A stretch of DNA of 64,000 nt, taken from contig MDHJ01000001.1 of assembly GCA_002150995.1 (NCBI GenBank), positions 1,240,001 through 1,304,000 on the forward strand. The letters are read 5' to 3'. This document shows, in pieces, positions 27,073-36,751 of the stretch (position 1 is the stretch's first letter; each line of letters opens with the position of its first letter). Below the pieces are notes generated by a model. That model did not search any database. It was not told the DNA's origin and saw only the letters and a list, made by a program, of their open reading frames with translations. This DNA comes from Clavibacter michiganensis (GTDB lineage Bacteria; Actinomycetota; Actinomycetes; Actinomycetales; Microbacteriaceae). Made by a program: the position numbers and the translations under genes.

Positions 27073-29270
27073 TGCGCGAGGCCGCCGCGATCGACCCGGG
27101 CACGCGCGGGCACTGCCCGTACTGCGCGCTGCAGTGCGCGATGACGCTGTCGCCGTCCGTCGCCGACGGCCGTGCCGTCGCCCCGGGCGGGGCGGCGGCG
27201 GGTGGCGCGGCGCCCGGGCCGACGCCCGCCCGCCCGGTGCTCACGATCTCGGGACGGGACTTCCCCACCAACCGCGGCGGCCTCTGCCGGAAGGGATGGA
27301 CGAGCGCCGAGGTGCTGACGGCGGCCGGGCGCCTCACCCACCCGCTCGTGCGCGACGCGGCGGGCGACCTGGTCCGCGCGAGCTGGGACGATGCGCTCGA
27401 CCTCGTCGCCGACCGGCTCCGGGACAGCCGCGCCCGGTTCGGCGCGGACTCCGTGGGCGTCTTCGGCGGCGGCGGCCTCACCAACGAGAAGGCGTACCAG
27501 CTGGGCAAGTTCGCCCGGCTGGCGCTCGGCACGTCCCGCATCGACTACAACGGGCGCTTCTGCATGTCGTCGGCGGCCGCGGCCGGGAACCGCGCGTTCG
27601 GCGTCGACCGCGGGCTGCCGTTCCCCGTCGCCGACCTCGACGGCGCGTCGACCATCCTGCTCCTCGGCTCCAACGTGGCCGCGACCATGCCGCCGTCCAT
27701 CGGGCACCTCGGCGGGGCGCGCGCCGCGGGCGGGCTCGTCGTGGTCGACCCGCGCCGCTCCGCCACCGCGCACCTGACGGACGACGGGCAGGGGATCCAC
27801 CTGCAGCCGGCCCCCGGGACCGACCTCGTGCTGCTGCTCGGGCTCATCCACGTGGTGCTCGCCGAGGGCCTCGCCGACGACGCCTACGTCGACGCCCGCA
27901 CCACCGGCCTCGACGCCGTCCGCCGGAGCGCGAACGCGTGGTGGCCCGAGCGGGTCCAGGCCGTCACGGGCGTGCCGGTCGCGGACATCCGCCGGGTCGC
28001 GCGGCGGCTGGCGGACGGGCGCGGCACCTACATCCTCACGGGGCGCGGCGTCGAGCAGCACGTGGACGGGACCGACACGGCGACCGCGGCGATCGACCTC
28101 GCGCTCCTGCTGGGGCTCCCCGGCCGGCCGGGATCCGGATACGGGACGCTCACCGGCCAGGGCAACGGGCAGGGCGGTCGCGAGCACGGCCAGAAGTGCG
28201 ACCAGCTGCCCGGCTACCGGCGCATCGCCGACCCGGCCGCCCGCGCGCACGTCGCCGCCGTCTGGGGCGTCGACCCCGGCGTCATCCCCGGACCCGGGGT
28301 CCCCGCCGTGGAGCTGCTCGGCGAGCTCGGGGAGCCGGGCGGCATCCGCTGCCTCCTCGTGCACGGATCCAACGTCGTCGTCTCCGCCCCCGACGTGAGC
28401 GCGGTCCGCCGCTCCCTCGCGCGGCTCGACCTGCTGGTGGTGTGCGACCTGGTGCTCTCCGAGACCGCCGCGCTCGCCGACGTCGTGCTGCCCGTGACGC
28501 AGTGGGCGGAGGAGGAGGGCACGACCACGTCGCTCGAGGGCCGCGTCATCCGCCGCCGCCGAGCGGTCGACCCGCCGCCCGAGGTGCGCGGCGAGCTCGA
28601 GGTGATGGCCGCCCTCGCGGCCCGGCTCGACGCGCCCTCCACCTGGCCCACCGACCCGGCCGTCGTCTTCGACGAGCTCGCGCGCGCCTCCGCGGGCGGC
28701 CTCGCCGACTACTCCGGCCTCAGCCACGCCCTGCTGGACGACGACGCCGTCGAGGGCTTCTGGCCGTACCCGGCCGGATCCACGGGGACGCCGCGCCTCT
28801 TCGCCGACCGCTTCGCTCACCCCGACGGCCGGGCGCGGCTCGTCGCCGTCACCCCGCGGGACGTGACCGCGGAGGACCCGGCACCCGTCGGCGGCGCCCT
28901 CACGCTCATCACCGGGCGGCTCCTCGAGCACTACCAGTCGGGGGCGCAGACCCGGCGGGTGCCCGAGCTGCAGGACGCGCAGCCGGTGGCGCGGCTGCAG
29001 ATCCACCCGTCCGCCGCGGTCCGGCTCGGGATCGCCCATGGGGCGCCGGTCGCGATCGCGAACGCGCGCGGCGAGGTGCGGGCGGTCGCGGAGGTGACGG
29101 CCGGCATCCGGCACGACACGGTCTTCCTGCCGTTCCACTACGCGGGGTCCGAGTGCGCGAACCTGCTGACCGCCGCCGCGGTGGATCCCGTCTCCGCCAT
29201 GCCCGAGTTCAAGCGCACGCCCGTGACCGTCCGCGCTCTCGCGCCGTCCGAGGAGCCCGCGCGTGGCTGA
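27072..29270 (+). CDS. nasA: Assimilatory nitrate reductase catalytic subunit (Mo-bis-MGD)
   Basis: A 732-residue molybdopterin oxidoreductase reducing nitrate to nitrite. The N-terminal [4Fe-4S] cluster is bound by Cys15, Cys18, Cys22 (HCPYCALQC) and Cys72 (GGLCRKGW). The likely Mo-ligand cysteine is C164 in YNGRFCMSSAAAAGNRAFG. Other family motifs are GQGNGQGGREHGQKCDQLPG and the C-terminal dinucleotide-binding domain (LITGRLLEHYQSGAQTRRVP). It has no twin-arginine signal, so it is cytoplasmic. It lacks the C-terminal BFD [2Fe-2S] domain found in some NasA proteins; that module is on the next gene product. The stop overlaps the following GTG start. Confidence 0.93.
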   Translation: MREAAAIDPGTRGHCPYCALQCAMTLSPSVADGRAVAPGGAAAGGAAPGPTPARPVLTISGRDFPTNRGGLCRKGWTSAEVLTAAGRLTHPLVRDAAGDLVRASWDDALDLVADRLRDSRARFGADSVGVFGGGGLTNEKAYQLGKFARLALGTSRIDYNGRFCMSSAAAAGNRAFGVDRGLPFPVADLDGASTILLLGSNVAATMPPSIGHLGGARAAGGLVVVDPRRSATAHLTDDGQGIHLQPAPGTDLVLLLGLIHVVLAEGLADDAYVDARTTGLDAVRRSANAWWPERVQAVTGVPVADIRRVARRLADGRGTYILTGRGVEQHVDGTDTATAAIDLALLLGLPGRPGSGYGTLTGQGNGQGGREHGQKCDQLPGYRRIADPAARAHVAAVWGVDPGVIPGPGVPAVELLGELGEPGGIRCLLVHGSNVVVSAPDVSAVRRSLARLDLLVVCDLVLSETAALADVVLPVTQWAEEEGTTTSLEGRVIRRRRAVDPPPEVRGELEVMAALAARLDAPSTWPTDPAVVFDELARASAGGLADYSGLSHALLDDDAVEGFWPYPAGSTGTPRLFADRFAHPDGRARLVAVTPRDVTAEDPAPVGGALTLITGRLLEHYQSGAQTRRVPELQDAQPVARLQIHPSAAVRLGIAHGAPVAIANARGEVRAVAEVTAGIRHDTVFLPFHYAGSECANLLTAAAVDPVSAMPEFKRTPVTVRALAPSEEPARG

Positions 29271-30994
29271 CGGCTCCCGCGGCCCGCTCCGCGTGCTCGT
29301 GGTGGGCCACGGCCCGGTCGCCGCGCGCCTCGTCGAGGAGCTCCTCCCGGTCGTCCGCACGGGATCCGTCGCGGTCGTCGTGGTGGGCGCCGAGGAGGAG
29401 GACCCGTACAACCGCGTGCTCGTGGCCGAGCACGCGGTGGGGCGCGCCGACCGGGCACGCCTCGAGGTGGCCGGCACGGCCGCGGCCGAGGAGGCCGGCG
29501 TCCGCGTGACCCGGGGCGACGCCGTGGTCGCGATCGACCGCGCGCGCCGCACGGCGGCCCTGCACTCGGGGGCGAGGTCGCCTACGACCGGCTGGTGCTC
29601 GCCACGGGCGCCCGCGCGCACGTCCCGCCGATGGACGGGCTCGAGGCATCCCGGCATGCCCGCGGCGACGTCCCCGGGCACCCGGACGCCCTCGACCACG
29701 GACGCCGGCCCCTGCCGGTCGGGGTCGTCGCGCTGCGGGACCTGCGCGACGCGCGGACGGTGCGCGAGGCCGTCCGCGCCGGGCGCCGCGTCATCGTGCT
29801 CGGCGCGGGCGTCCTCGGCATGGAGCTCGCGCTCGCCGCCGCCGAGCGGGGCGCCGACGTCGTCGCCGTGCACCACGGCGACGTGCCGATGGCCCGGAAC
29901 CTCGACCGGGGCGGCGGGCGCACCCTCAGCCACGCGGCCGACGCGGCCGGCGTCGCCATGGCGGCGCACGCCCGCGCCGAGGGCGTCCTGCTGCACGACC
30001 GCGGCACCGGCGACGAGCGGTTCCAGGCGCTGCTCCTCGCCGACGGCGGCCGCATCGACGGCGACCTCCTCGTGCTGTCCTGCGGCGTCACGGCCCGGGA
30101 CGAGCTCGCCTCCGCGGCGGGCCTCGCGGTCGGCCGCGGGGTGCTCGTGGACGGCGACCTCCGGAGCTGGACGGATCCGGACGTCTTCGCCATCGGCGAC
30201 TGCGCCCACGTCGCCGTGCCCGGTTCCGCCCGGCCCGACGGCCAGGTGCCCGGCGGCCCGTCGGGCCTCATCGGTCCCGGCTGGCGCCAGGCGGACGCCC
30301 TCGCGGCGCTCCTCGCGGCGGAGGCGTCGGCTCCGGGCGGCGCGCGGCGGCCGGGAGCGGGCGCACGGCCGCCGCCGCCGACTCCGGGCGCCCGCCCGTC
30401 GTGATGCTCAAGGCGGAGGGCGTGGACGTCGTCGCGGGAGGGGACGTGACCGCCGAGCCGTGGGACGACCCGCCGAGGCGTCGCCGCCGCCCCGGTCGTG
30501 CGCACGCCGCGGACTGCGCCGCCGACGCCACGGGCACGGGCGCGGGCGCGGCGGGGGCCGCGGCCGATCCCGGCCCCGCGCCCCGCGAGGTGGCCGTGTG
30601 GACGGACCCCGCGCGCGGCGCGTACGTGAAGACGGTGACGCGCGACGGGGTCCTCGTCGGGTTCGTCGCGGTCGGGATGCCGCGCGCGGGCGCCGAGCTC
30701 ACGCTCCTGTTCGAGCGCGGCGGCGAGCTGCCGGCCGACCGGTCGGTGCTCCTCCGCCTCGACGCCGCCGACGCCGGCGCGCTGCCCTCGGGAGACCCGC
30801 TCGCGCCCGACGCGACCGTGTGCTGGTGCAACGGCGTGACCGCGGGCACCATCGCGCAGGCGGCCGCCGACGGCGCGACCACGGTCGAGGGGATCGGTGC
30901 GTGCACGCGCGCGGGGACCGGCTGCGGGACGTGCCGGGGCCGCATCCAGGAGGTGCTCGCGTCCGCGGGCGGGCGGGCGGCCGCGCTGCTCTGA
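29263..30994 (+). CDS. NasB-like FAD/[2Fe-2S] reductase for nitrate reductase, two frameshifts
   Basis: About 577 residues when two missing bases are restored: one in the five-G run at 29568-29572, one near 30340-30365. The first frame gives LRVLVVGHGPVAARLVEELL and DPYNRVLVAEHAVG. The second has YDRLVLATGA, VIVLGAGVLGMELALAAAER and DVFAIGDCAHVAV. The third has VVMLKAEGVDVVAGGDVT and a BFD-like iron-sulphur domain (CWCNGVTAG ... CTRAGTGCGTC). It resembles the front half of NirB with no siroheme domain, which fits an NAD(P)H-dependent electron donor to NasA. Starts with GTG overlapping the nasA stop. Last gene of the plus-strand nitrate operon. Confidence 0.82.
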
Positions 30995-31002
30995 GGGCGC
31001 CT

Positions 31003-31033
31003 GCCGGTGACCGTCCGGTGGCCGGTCGCCGGC
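31003..31033. terminator. Hairpin between convergent nasB-like and moeA genes
   Basis: GCCGGTGACCG pairs with CGGTCGCCGGC (one G-U-type mismatch) across a 9-nt loop, just after the NasB-like stop and before the moeA stop on the other strand. Confidence 0.45.
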
Positions 31034-31088
31034 CGCGGTGGTGGCGTGTCGGCGGTTCGGGGGCCCGACGGCCCGCCGCCGCCGGGGG

Positions 31089-32374
31089 TCAGCCGGGCAG
31101 CGGGATCACGCGCACGTGCTCCCCGGCGCGCGCCCCGGCCGATGGGACGACCGCCAGCGCGTCCGCGGCCGCCAGGCCGCGCAGCATGCCCGGGCCCTGC
31201 GCCCCGACGGGCACGAGCCGGCCGTCCGCGTCGAGGGCGCACGCGACCAGCCGGGTCCCGGATCCGCCGCCCGGCAGCTCGGCCCCGGCCACGGCGCGGG
31301 CCGGCACCGGCAGCGGACGCCCGGCGAGGCCGTCGGCGACGGCCGGCGCGAACGACAGGAGGCAGGCGATCGCGGCGAGCGGGTTGCCGGGGAGGCAGAG
31401 CACGCCGCGTCCGTCGGGCAGCTCCGCGAGCATCACGGGATGCCCGGGTCGCATCCGCACGGCGTCGACGACGAGCCGCGCGCGGAGGGCGTCGAGGGCG
31501 GCGCGGACGTGGTCGGCGGGGCCGCGGGAGCTGCCGCCGGTCGTGACCACGAGGGGGGCGGTAGCCTGCGCGATGGCGTCGCGCGTGGCGCGGGCGTCGT
31601 CGGGGACGCGCAGGGTGGATCCGCTGCCGAGCCCGCATGCGGCGAGGAGCGCGGGCAGCGCGGGGCCGATGGCGTCGCGCACCCGGCCCGGCACCGGGAC
31701 GCCCCGGTCGACGACCTCGTCGCCCAGGTGGACCACGTCGGCGCGCGCCGCCGCCAGGACCTCCAGGAGGTCGTGCCCGGCCGCGGCCGCGAGCCCCAGC
31801 CGCACCGCGGTGAGCCGGGTGCCGGCGGTCAGCAGCACGTCGCCGCGGCGCGCCTCCTCGCCCGCCGGCCGGATCTCGGCCCGAGCCCGGGCCCGGCCCC
31901 CGGGCGCGAGGGCGTTGACCCGGAGCATGCCGGACGCGACGTCGCCGTGCTCGCTGCGGAGGATCCCGGCGGTCGCGGGCGGCACGGGGCGCCCGTCGCG
32001 ATGGGCCGCGCCTCGTCCGGCGCGAGGGCGACGACAGCCGGTGCGTGCCCGGCGAGGACGGGGTCGCCGACGCGCCACGGTCCTGGCCCGGGGGATCCGA
32101 CCGCCCACCCGTCCATGGCGGAGGCGTCGGCCCCGGGGAGGTCGGCGCGCGCGCGGAGGTCCGCGGCGAGCGTGCGCCCGTGGGCGTCGCCCAGCGGCAC
32201 GAGCTCCGCCGACGCGGCCCCGCGCGCGCGCATGCGCCCGCCGAGGAGGAGCGCGGCGGCGCGCGCGTCGTCCCAGTCGGCGTCCCGCAGCGGCGCGGGC
32301 GTCGCGGGCGTCGACGGCACGACCGCCGCTCGCGTCGACCGCGCGTCCGCCGGCTCCGTCCGCGTCGGCGTCAT
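31089..32374 (-). CDS. moeA: Molybdopterin molybdenumtransferase MoeA, frameshifted
   Basis: Inserts molybdate into adenylylated molybdopterin. About 428 residues once one base is restored in the C/G run at 31985-31989. The first frame has the MoeA opening (VPLGDAHGRTLAADL, LPGADASAMDGWAV) and ends in RPIATGAP. The second continues VPPATAGILRSEHGDVASGM and contains VVHLGDEVVDRGVPVPGRVRD, VVTTGGSSRGPADHVRAAL, MRPGHPVMLAELPDGRGVLC and LPGNPLAAIACLLSF. Third gene of the mobA-DUF6457-moeA operon; ATGA overlap with the preceding gene. It supplies cofactor for NasA. Confidence 0.88.
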
Positions 32375-32736
32375 GCCCGGCCGCCCAGGTCCTGGTCCGC
32401 GGCGGCGGGTGCGGCGTCGGCGCGGAGGAGGTCGTCCCCGCCCGCAGCGCCGCCGTCCACGGCGACGGGACCGACCGGGTCCCGCAGGTGGTCGATCTCG
32501 GCCGTGATCTCCGCCGCCAGCCGCCGCGCGTCGGCCGCCGTGCCGCCCGCCCGCCCCACCGCGAGGCCCAGCAGGAAGGTCGTCAGGGGCGCGGCGGGCC
32601 GGGCGACGCCGTGGGCGGCGTCACGGGCGAGGTCGAGCACGAGCGCCACCTCGACCTCCTGCGCGGGCAGCTCGAGGAGCGCGGCGACCCGGTCGACCCA
32701 GGCGTCGAGCACGGAGGGGGAGGTGTCAGCGGGCAT
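32371..32736 (-). CDS. DUF6457 family small protein, Moco-associated
   Basis: Small acidic 121-residue helical protein (VLDAWVDRVAALLELPAQEV, LDLARDAAHGVARPAAPLTT, FLLGLAVGRAGGTAADARRL, ITAEIDHLR). This matches DUF6457, which in actinobacteria is often encoded beside or fused to MobA. Biochemical role not known. It starts 11 bp inside the end of mobA and overlaps moeA by 4 bp, so the three genes are translationally coupled. Confidence 0.75.
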   Translation of the reverse strand: MPADTSPSVLDAWVDRVAALLELPAQEVEVALVLDLARDAAHGVARPAAPLTTFLLGLAVGRAGGTAADARRLAAEITAEIDHLRDPVGPVAVDGGAAGGDDLLRADAAPAAADQDLGGRA

Positions 32737-33490
32737 CGGGGATCCTGTCGTCGGGGAGGCGGAGCCGGTGGGCGCGCGCGTCATCGGGGGTGTCCACGTC
32801 GGCGCACAGCCGGGCGGGCAGGTCGGCATGCGCGACGCGATCCGCACCGAGCGCGTCGAGCACCCGGCGGAGCGAGGCGCCGTCGACGCCCGTGGCGCGG
32901 TCGATCGCGTCGAGCGCGGCGACGAGCGGAGCCGCCCGGTACAGGGCGAGGAGCGGCTGGGCCCGCCCGCCGGGATCGCGGGCGACGATCGCGTCCCGCC
33001 CGTCGGCGAGACCGGCGTCGTGCCGCAGCGGCAGGAGCGCGCGCACCGCCGCGGGCGCGAACGCGAGGTCGGCGGCGAGCACGAGGATCCAGTCCGGGAG
33101 CGCGTCCGGCGTCAGGGCGCGGACCCCCGCGGCGAGTGCGGCGGCCGGCCCGCCGTGCGCGGGTGCCTCGTCGACCCGGCTCACGGATCCCGCCCGCCGC
33201 CATGCGCCGTCCGTGCGGGCACCCGGTCGGTTGCCGGTCCCGACGACGACGACGCGGGCGCAGCCGCCCACCGCGCGCACCGCGTCGTCGAGCAGCGAGA
33301 CGCCGTCGCGGGAGAGGGCCGTCTTGTCGATGCCGCCGAGCCGCCGGGCGCGTCCCCCGGCGAGGACCACGGCCGCCGCGTCGTCGGCGCGGATGGGATC
33401 CGCACGGACGTCATCGGTGCGGAGGTGGTGGGCACCGACGTCAACGGTGCGGACGTGATCGGCGTGCACGTCCGTCGTCGCTGCGGTCAC
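32726..33490 (-). CDS. mobA: Molybdenum cofactor guanylyltransferase MobA
   Basis: Transfers GMP from GTP to molybdopterin to make the MGD form used by NasA. The nucleotide-binding motif is VVLAGGRARRLGGIDKTAL near residue 40, with PAHGGPAAALAAGVRAL and VLAADLAF (the D of the metal site). The 254-residue length includes an unusual N-terminal 35-residue tail with short repeated His/Val/Asp segments. The GTG at 33490 was chosen for the GGAGG site 5 nt upstream. First gene of the operon, 50 nt downstream of a TAGCGT promoter. Confidence 0.88.
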   Translation of the reverse strand: MTAATTDVHADHVRTVDVGAHHLRTDDVRADPIRADDAAAVVLAGGRARRLGGIDKTALSRDGVSLLDDAVRAVGGCARVVVVGTGNRPGARTDGAWRRAGSVSRVDEAPAHGGPAAALAAGVRALTPDALPDWILVLAADLAFAPAAVRALLPLRHDAGLADGRDAIVARDPGGRAQPLLALYRAAPLVAALDAIDRATGVDGASLRRVLDALGADRVAHADLPARLCADVDTPDDARAHRLRLPDDRIPDAR

Positions 33491-33542
33491 GGGTCCTCCG
33501 GTCGGATGCGGCCGGCATGCCGGGGCGATCGGTGTCCCGCCG

Positions 33543-33596
33543 ACGCTAGCGCGGGGTCGTTTCCGGCGCGTTGCGGGCAGGGACCCGCCGCGTTGC
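33543..33596 (-). promoter_or_regulatory. mobA operon promoter with 11-bp-phased GlnR-like box
   Basis: On the minus strand GCAAC, GGTCC, GCAAC and GAAAC follow each other at exact 11-bp spacing, then ten bases, then TAGCGT. The last three elements reproduce the nirB and nirD promoters base for base in spacing. Confidence 0.65.
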
Positions 33597-33661
33597 CGCG
33601 ACCTCACCGTGGGGCCCGGCGCATGCGAGGCCCCGGCGGTTCCGGTTCCGGTTCCGCGGCC

Positions 33662-33689
33662 GCGGGCGCCGGGCCGGCCCGGCGCCCGC
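33662..33689 (-). terminator. 28-bp perfect palindrome after the MBL-fold gene
   Basis: GCGGGCGCCGGGCC and GGCCCGGCGCCCGC form an uninterrupted palindrome 8 bp after the MBL-fold stop codon. It would fold into a GC hairpin terminator and may also insulate the mobA promoter. Confidence 0.6.
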
Positions 33690-33697
33690 ACGCCGGC

Positions 33698-34438
33698 TCA
33701 GGCCCCCGGCGCGCCCAGCGTCGCGAGGCGCCCGTGCCCCGGCAGCACGCGCGTGCCGGTCGGCAGCGCGAGGAGCTCGCGGAAGGCGGCGTCGGCGCGG
33801 GCCGCGTCCCGGTGGAACATGCGCGCGAGCTGCTGCGGTCCCTCGACCGCGCTCGTCGGGTGCCCGGTCACGAGCGCGTCGCCCGAGATCACGAGGCCGA
33901 GCCGGGGGATCGCGTACGACGTGTGGCCGAGGGTGTGCCCGGGCGTGGCGTGCGGCACGGGTCGGCCGGGCACGTCGAGGGGGCTGTCCATCGCGTGCGC
34001 GCGGACGTCCGGGTAGCCCTCGGCGCGGAGGCCGCCCGCGGCCACGGCGGCGTCCGCCCACCGCATCACGCGCGGGTCGTCGGCGTGCTCCATGACCTGC
34101 GCGAGCGTGACCTGGTGGAGGAAGTCGCGCCGCACGTGGCCCACCTCGTCGGGTCCGGCCAGCACCGCGGGCGCGTCGGCCCGGGCGGCGACGACCTCGC
34201 CGAGGCCGCCGATGTGGTCGCCGTGCGCGTGCGTGAGGAGGACCGCGCGGAGGTCGACCGCTCCCGTGCGGGCGCCGATCTCCGCGAGGCTGGCGATCAC
34301 GGCCGGGGCGTCCGCCGGGTAGCCGGCGTCCACGAGCGTGACGTCGGTCCCCTCGGTGAGCACCACCCAGTTCACGTGCGGTCCGTGGACGAGGAACACG
34401 TCCGGCTCGACGTCGACGATCTCGTAGGCAGCGGGCAT
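33698..34438 (-). CDS. MBL-fold metallo-hydrolase
   Basis: A 246-residue metallo-beta-lactamase-fold hydrolase. Metal motifs are LLTHAHGDHIGG (HxHxDH), HATPGHTLGHTSY, ISGDAL and the final His in VLPGHG, so both metal sites look intact. Glyoxalase II-like and lactonase-like proteins share this pattern; the substrate is not predictable. The start at 34438 has a GGAGG site about 5 nt upstream. It is monocistronic between the antiporter and the Moco operon. Confidence 0.88.
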   Translation of the reverse strand: MPAAYEIVDVEPDVFLVHGPHVNWVVLTEGTDVTLVDAGYPADAPAVIASLAEIGARTGAVDLRAVLLTHAHGDHIGGLGEVVAARADAPAVLAGPDEVGHVRRDFLHQVTLAQVMEHADDPRVMRWADAAVAAGGLRAEGYPDVRAHAMDSPLDVPGRPVPHATPGHTLGHTSYAIPRLGLVISGDALVTGHPTSAVEGPQQLARMFHRDAARADAAFRELLALPTGTRVLPGHGRLATLGAPGA

Positions 34439-34557
34439 GGATCCTCCGGGCTCGGGCGGTCGCGGGGTGCCCATCGTAGGTCGGACGGGATCCCCGCCGA
34501 CGGCGTCATCCCCACCCGGTCGCGACGCCCACCGCACCCGGTCCCACGGGCCGGCCC

Positions 34558-36080
34558 TCAGCGCGCCTCGTCCGCCTCGCGACGCCCGAGGGCCACGTCC
34601 TCGGCGTCGATCATCGACAGCACGGCGCGCACGGCGAGCTCCGGGTACCGTCCCTCGCGGCGGGCGGCGAGGACCGCGGTGCGCTCGGCGTCGATCATGC
34701 GGCGCCGCACCCGGTCGTGCGCGAGCCGCTCGCTGGTCGTCTCGGGCAGCGCGTCGTCGTCGGGCGCCGCGCCCTCCTCGCGCATCGCGTCGTCGCGTGC
34801 CCGGATGCCGGCCTCGCGCGCCTCGTCGAGCAGGCGGTCCCGGTCGGAGCGCTCCTGGTCGTCGGCGGAGTGCCCGAGGCGGAGGCGGCGGATGATCGCG
34901 GGCAGCGCGAGGCCGCCCACGAGGGTGCCCGCCACCATCACGAAGGCGAGGAACTGGAGCAGCTCCCGCTCGGGCGTCTCCTCCGGCAGCAGGAACGCGG
35001 CGGCGAGCGTGACCACGCCGCGGACGCCGGCGGAGGAGACGGCGGTGACGGTCCGCCAGCTCCAGGTGCGGGCCCGGAGGCGCGCGGGCCCGTGGTCGAA
35101 CAGCACCTTCGCCAGCGCCACGGAGACGAAGCGGGCCGCGGCCAGCACCGCCAGCAGGAGGATCGACAGCCCCGCGATCCGCCAGCCGTCGAGGCTCGAC
35201 TCGGGAGCCCGCGCACGATGCCCGCGAGGCTCAGCCCGATGAGGAGGAAGACCGCGTTCTCGAGCAGGAACTGGATGGTGCGCCAGTTCACCGACTCCGC
35301 GATGCGGGCCTCGGGCGACTGGATCAGCGGCGCGCGGTAGCCGAGCACCAGGCCCGCCGCGACCACGGCCAGCACCCCGGAGCCGCCGAGCTCCTGGGCC
35401 GGGATGAACGCGACGTAGGGGATCGCGAGCGACAGGCTCGTGTCCAGGACGGCCGAGCGCAGGTAGCGCCGCACCGCCGAGAAGAGGAACGCGACCCCGA
35501 GGCCGACGCCCACGCCGAGCAGGACGGCGACGACGAACCCGCCGGCGACGTCGACGGGGTGCACGATGCCCACGATCGCCGCGATGGCCGTGTTCAGCGC
35601 GACCAGCGCGGTCGCGTCGTTGAGGAGGCTCTCGGTCTCGAGGATCGACATCACGCGCCGGGGGAGCCGCACCCGCCCCGCCACCGCGGACACCGCGACG
35701 GCGTCGGTGGGCGCCACGACGGCGCCGAGCGCGAGAGCCGCCGCGAGCCCCACCGCGGGCACGAGCGCCCAGAGGGTGAGCCCGAACACGAGGAGGGTCA
35801 CCACCACGACGCCCACCGACAGGACGACGATGCTGTCACGCCTGGCCCGGATGTCGGCGAGCGGCGTGCGGATCGCCGCGGCGAACAGCAGCGGCGGCAG
35901 GAGCCCGTAGAGCACGGCGTCCGGCTCGATCTCGATCTGCGGCACCCCCGGCACGAACGACAGGGCCGCGCCGACGGCGACCAGCGCGACGGGCGCCGAC
36001 CAGCCGGCACGGCCCGCCACCCCCGAGACCACGACGGTCACGACGACGAAGGAGACGACCCAGGCGATGATCTCGGGCAT
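34558..36080 (-). CDS. Na+/H+ antiporter (CPA1, NhaP-like), frameshifted
   Basis: About 507 residues when one base is restored at 35203-35205. Residues 1-300 carry eleven or so hydrophobic helices with the CPA1 signatures VVAPTDAVAVSAVAG and LETESLLNDATALV; the ND pair is the ion-binding site. The frame then breaks inside IVRGLP. The remainder (VTAVSSAGVRGVVTLAAAFL, LPAIIRRLRLG) and a long charged cytoplasmic tail (DDQERSDRDRLLDEAREAGI) lie in the next frame. The R-G-V-V-T-L motif of helix 11 confirms that the two parts belong together. Role: sodium/proton exchange and pH homeostasis. Confidence 0.87.
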
Positions 36081-36127
36081 GCACGGCTTCCGGTAGGGGG
36101 CGGTGGTGGGCGGGGGTCGGGGCGGCG

Positions 36128-36751
36128 TCAGCCGGCGGCGATGCGGGCGCGCGCCGCATCGAGGTCCCGGGCATCCAGCCCGTGGCCGCCGGGCCGCACG
36201 TGCGACACGGCGTCGGATCCGCGCAGGAGCGCCTCGCGGACCGCGCGCTCCACGTCGACCAGCGGCGCCATGGCGTCCGCGTCCCCGTTCAGCATCGTGA
36301 TCCACGTGCCCGCCAGGTCGTCCGCCGGCATCCGGTCCCCGAGCGGCCAGCGCGCGGAGAACGCGATCGTCGCGGGCACCGCGGCCGGATGCAGCAGCGT
36401 GGTCGCCAGCGCCATGTTCGCCCCGTTCGAGAACCCGACCGCGAGGATCGCGCGGCCCTGGAGAGCGTAGGCCGACCGGGCCTCCTCGACCAGCGCGGCG
36501 AGCTCCGCCGCGCGCGCCACCACGTCGTCGACGTCGAAGACGCCCTCGGCGTGGCGGCGGAACCAGCGGGTCGCCGATCCCTCGAGGACGCTCCCGCGGG
36601 GCGCGAGCACGGGCTGCCCGGGTGCGACGAGCCGCGCGAGCTCGACGCCCTGACGCTCGTCGGCGCCCGTGCCGTGGAGTCCGAGGACCACGGGTCCCGT
36701 GCCGGCGCCCGGCACGAACTCGTGCGGCGTCCGGTCGAGGAGGCCGCTCAC
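36128..36751 (-). CDS. MhqD-like alpha/beta hydrolase (phospholipase/carboxylesterase)
   Basis: A 207-residue serine hydrolase with VVLGLHGTGADERQG, the nucleophile elbow VGFSNGANMA, the acidic residue in MLNGDADAMAP and the His of VRPGGHGLD. The GTG start overlaps the stop of the ring-cleaving dioxygenase gene (GTGA). The same pair, MhqD hydrolase plus MhqE/MhqO dioxygenase, occurs in quinone/hydroquinone resistance operons of Firmicutes, which suggests a shared detoxification job here. Confidence 0.85.
   Translation of the reverse strand: MSGLLDRTPHEFVPGAGTGPVVLGLHGTGADERQGVELARLVAPGQPVLAPRGSVLEGSATRWFRRHAEGVFDVDDVVARAAELAALVEEARSAYALQGRAILAVGFSNGANMALATTLLHPAAVPATIAFSARWPLGDRMPADDLAGTWITMLNGDADAMAPLVDVERAVREALLRGSDAVSHVRPGGHGLDARDLDAARARIAAG

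Noticed and set aside
27018..30209. 1,063-codon open frame antisense to nasA
   Set aside because: Same high-GC shadow effect. The plus strand has clear nitrate reductase motifs with cluster cysteines.
19187..33596. Nitrate island as a recent horizontal transfer
   Set aside because: Base composition, codon use and start signals match the neighbours; there is no integrase, tRNA site, IS or flanking repeat.
33640..33661. Three GTTCCG units as a regulatory repeat
   Set aside because: Only three short copies, lying between a terminator palindrome and the mobA box, with no spacing logic.
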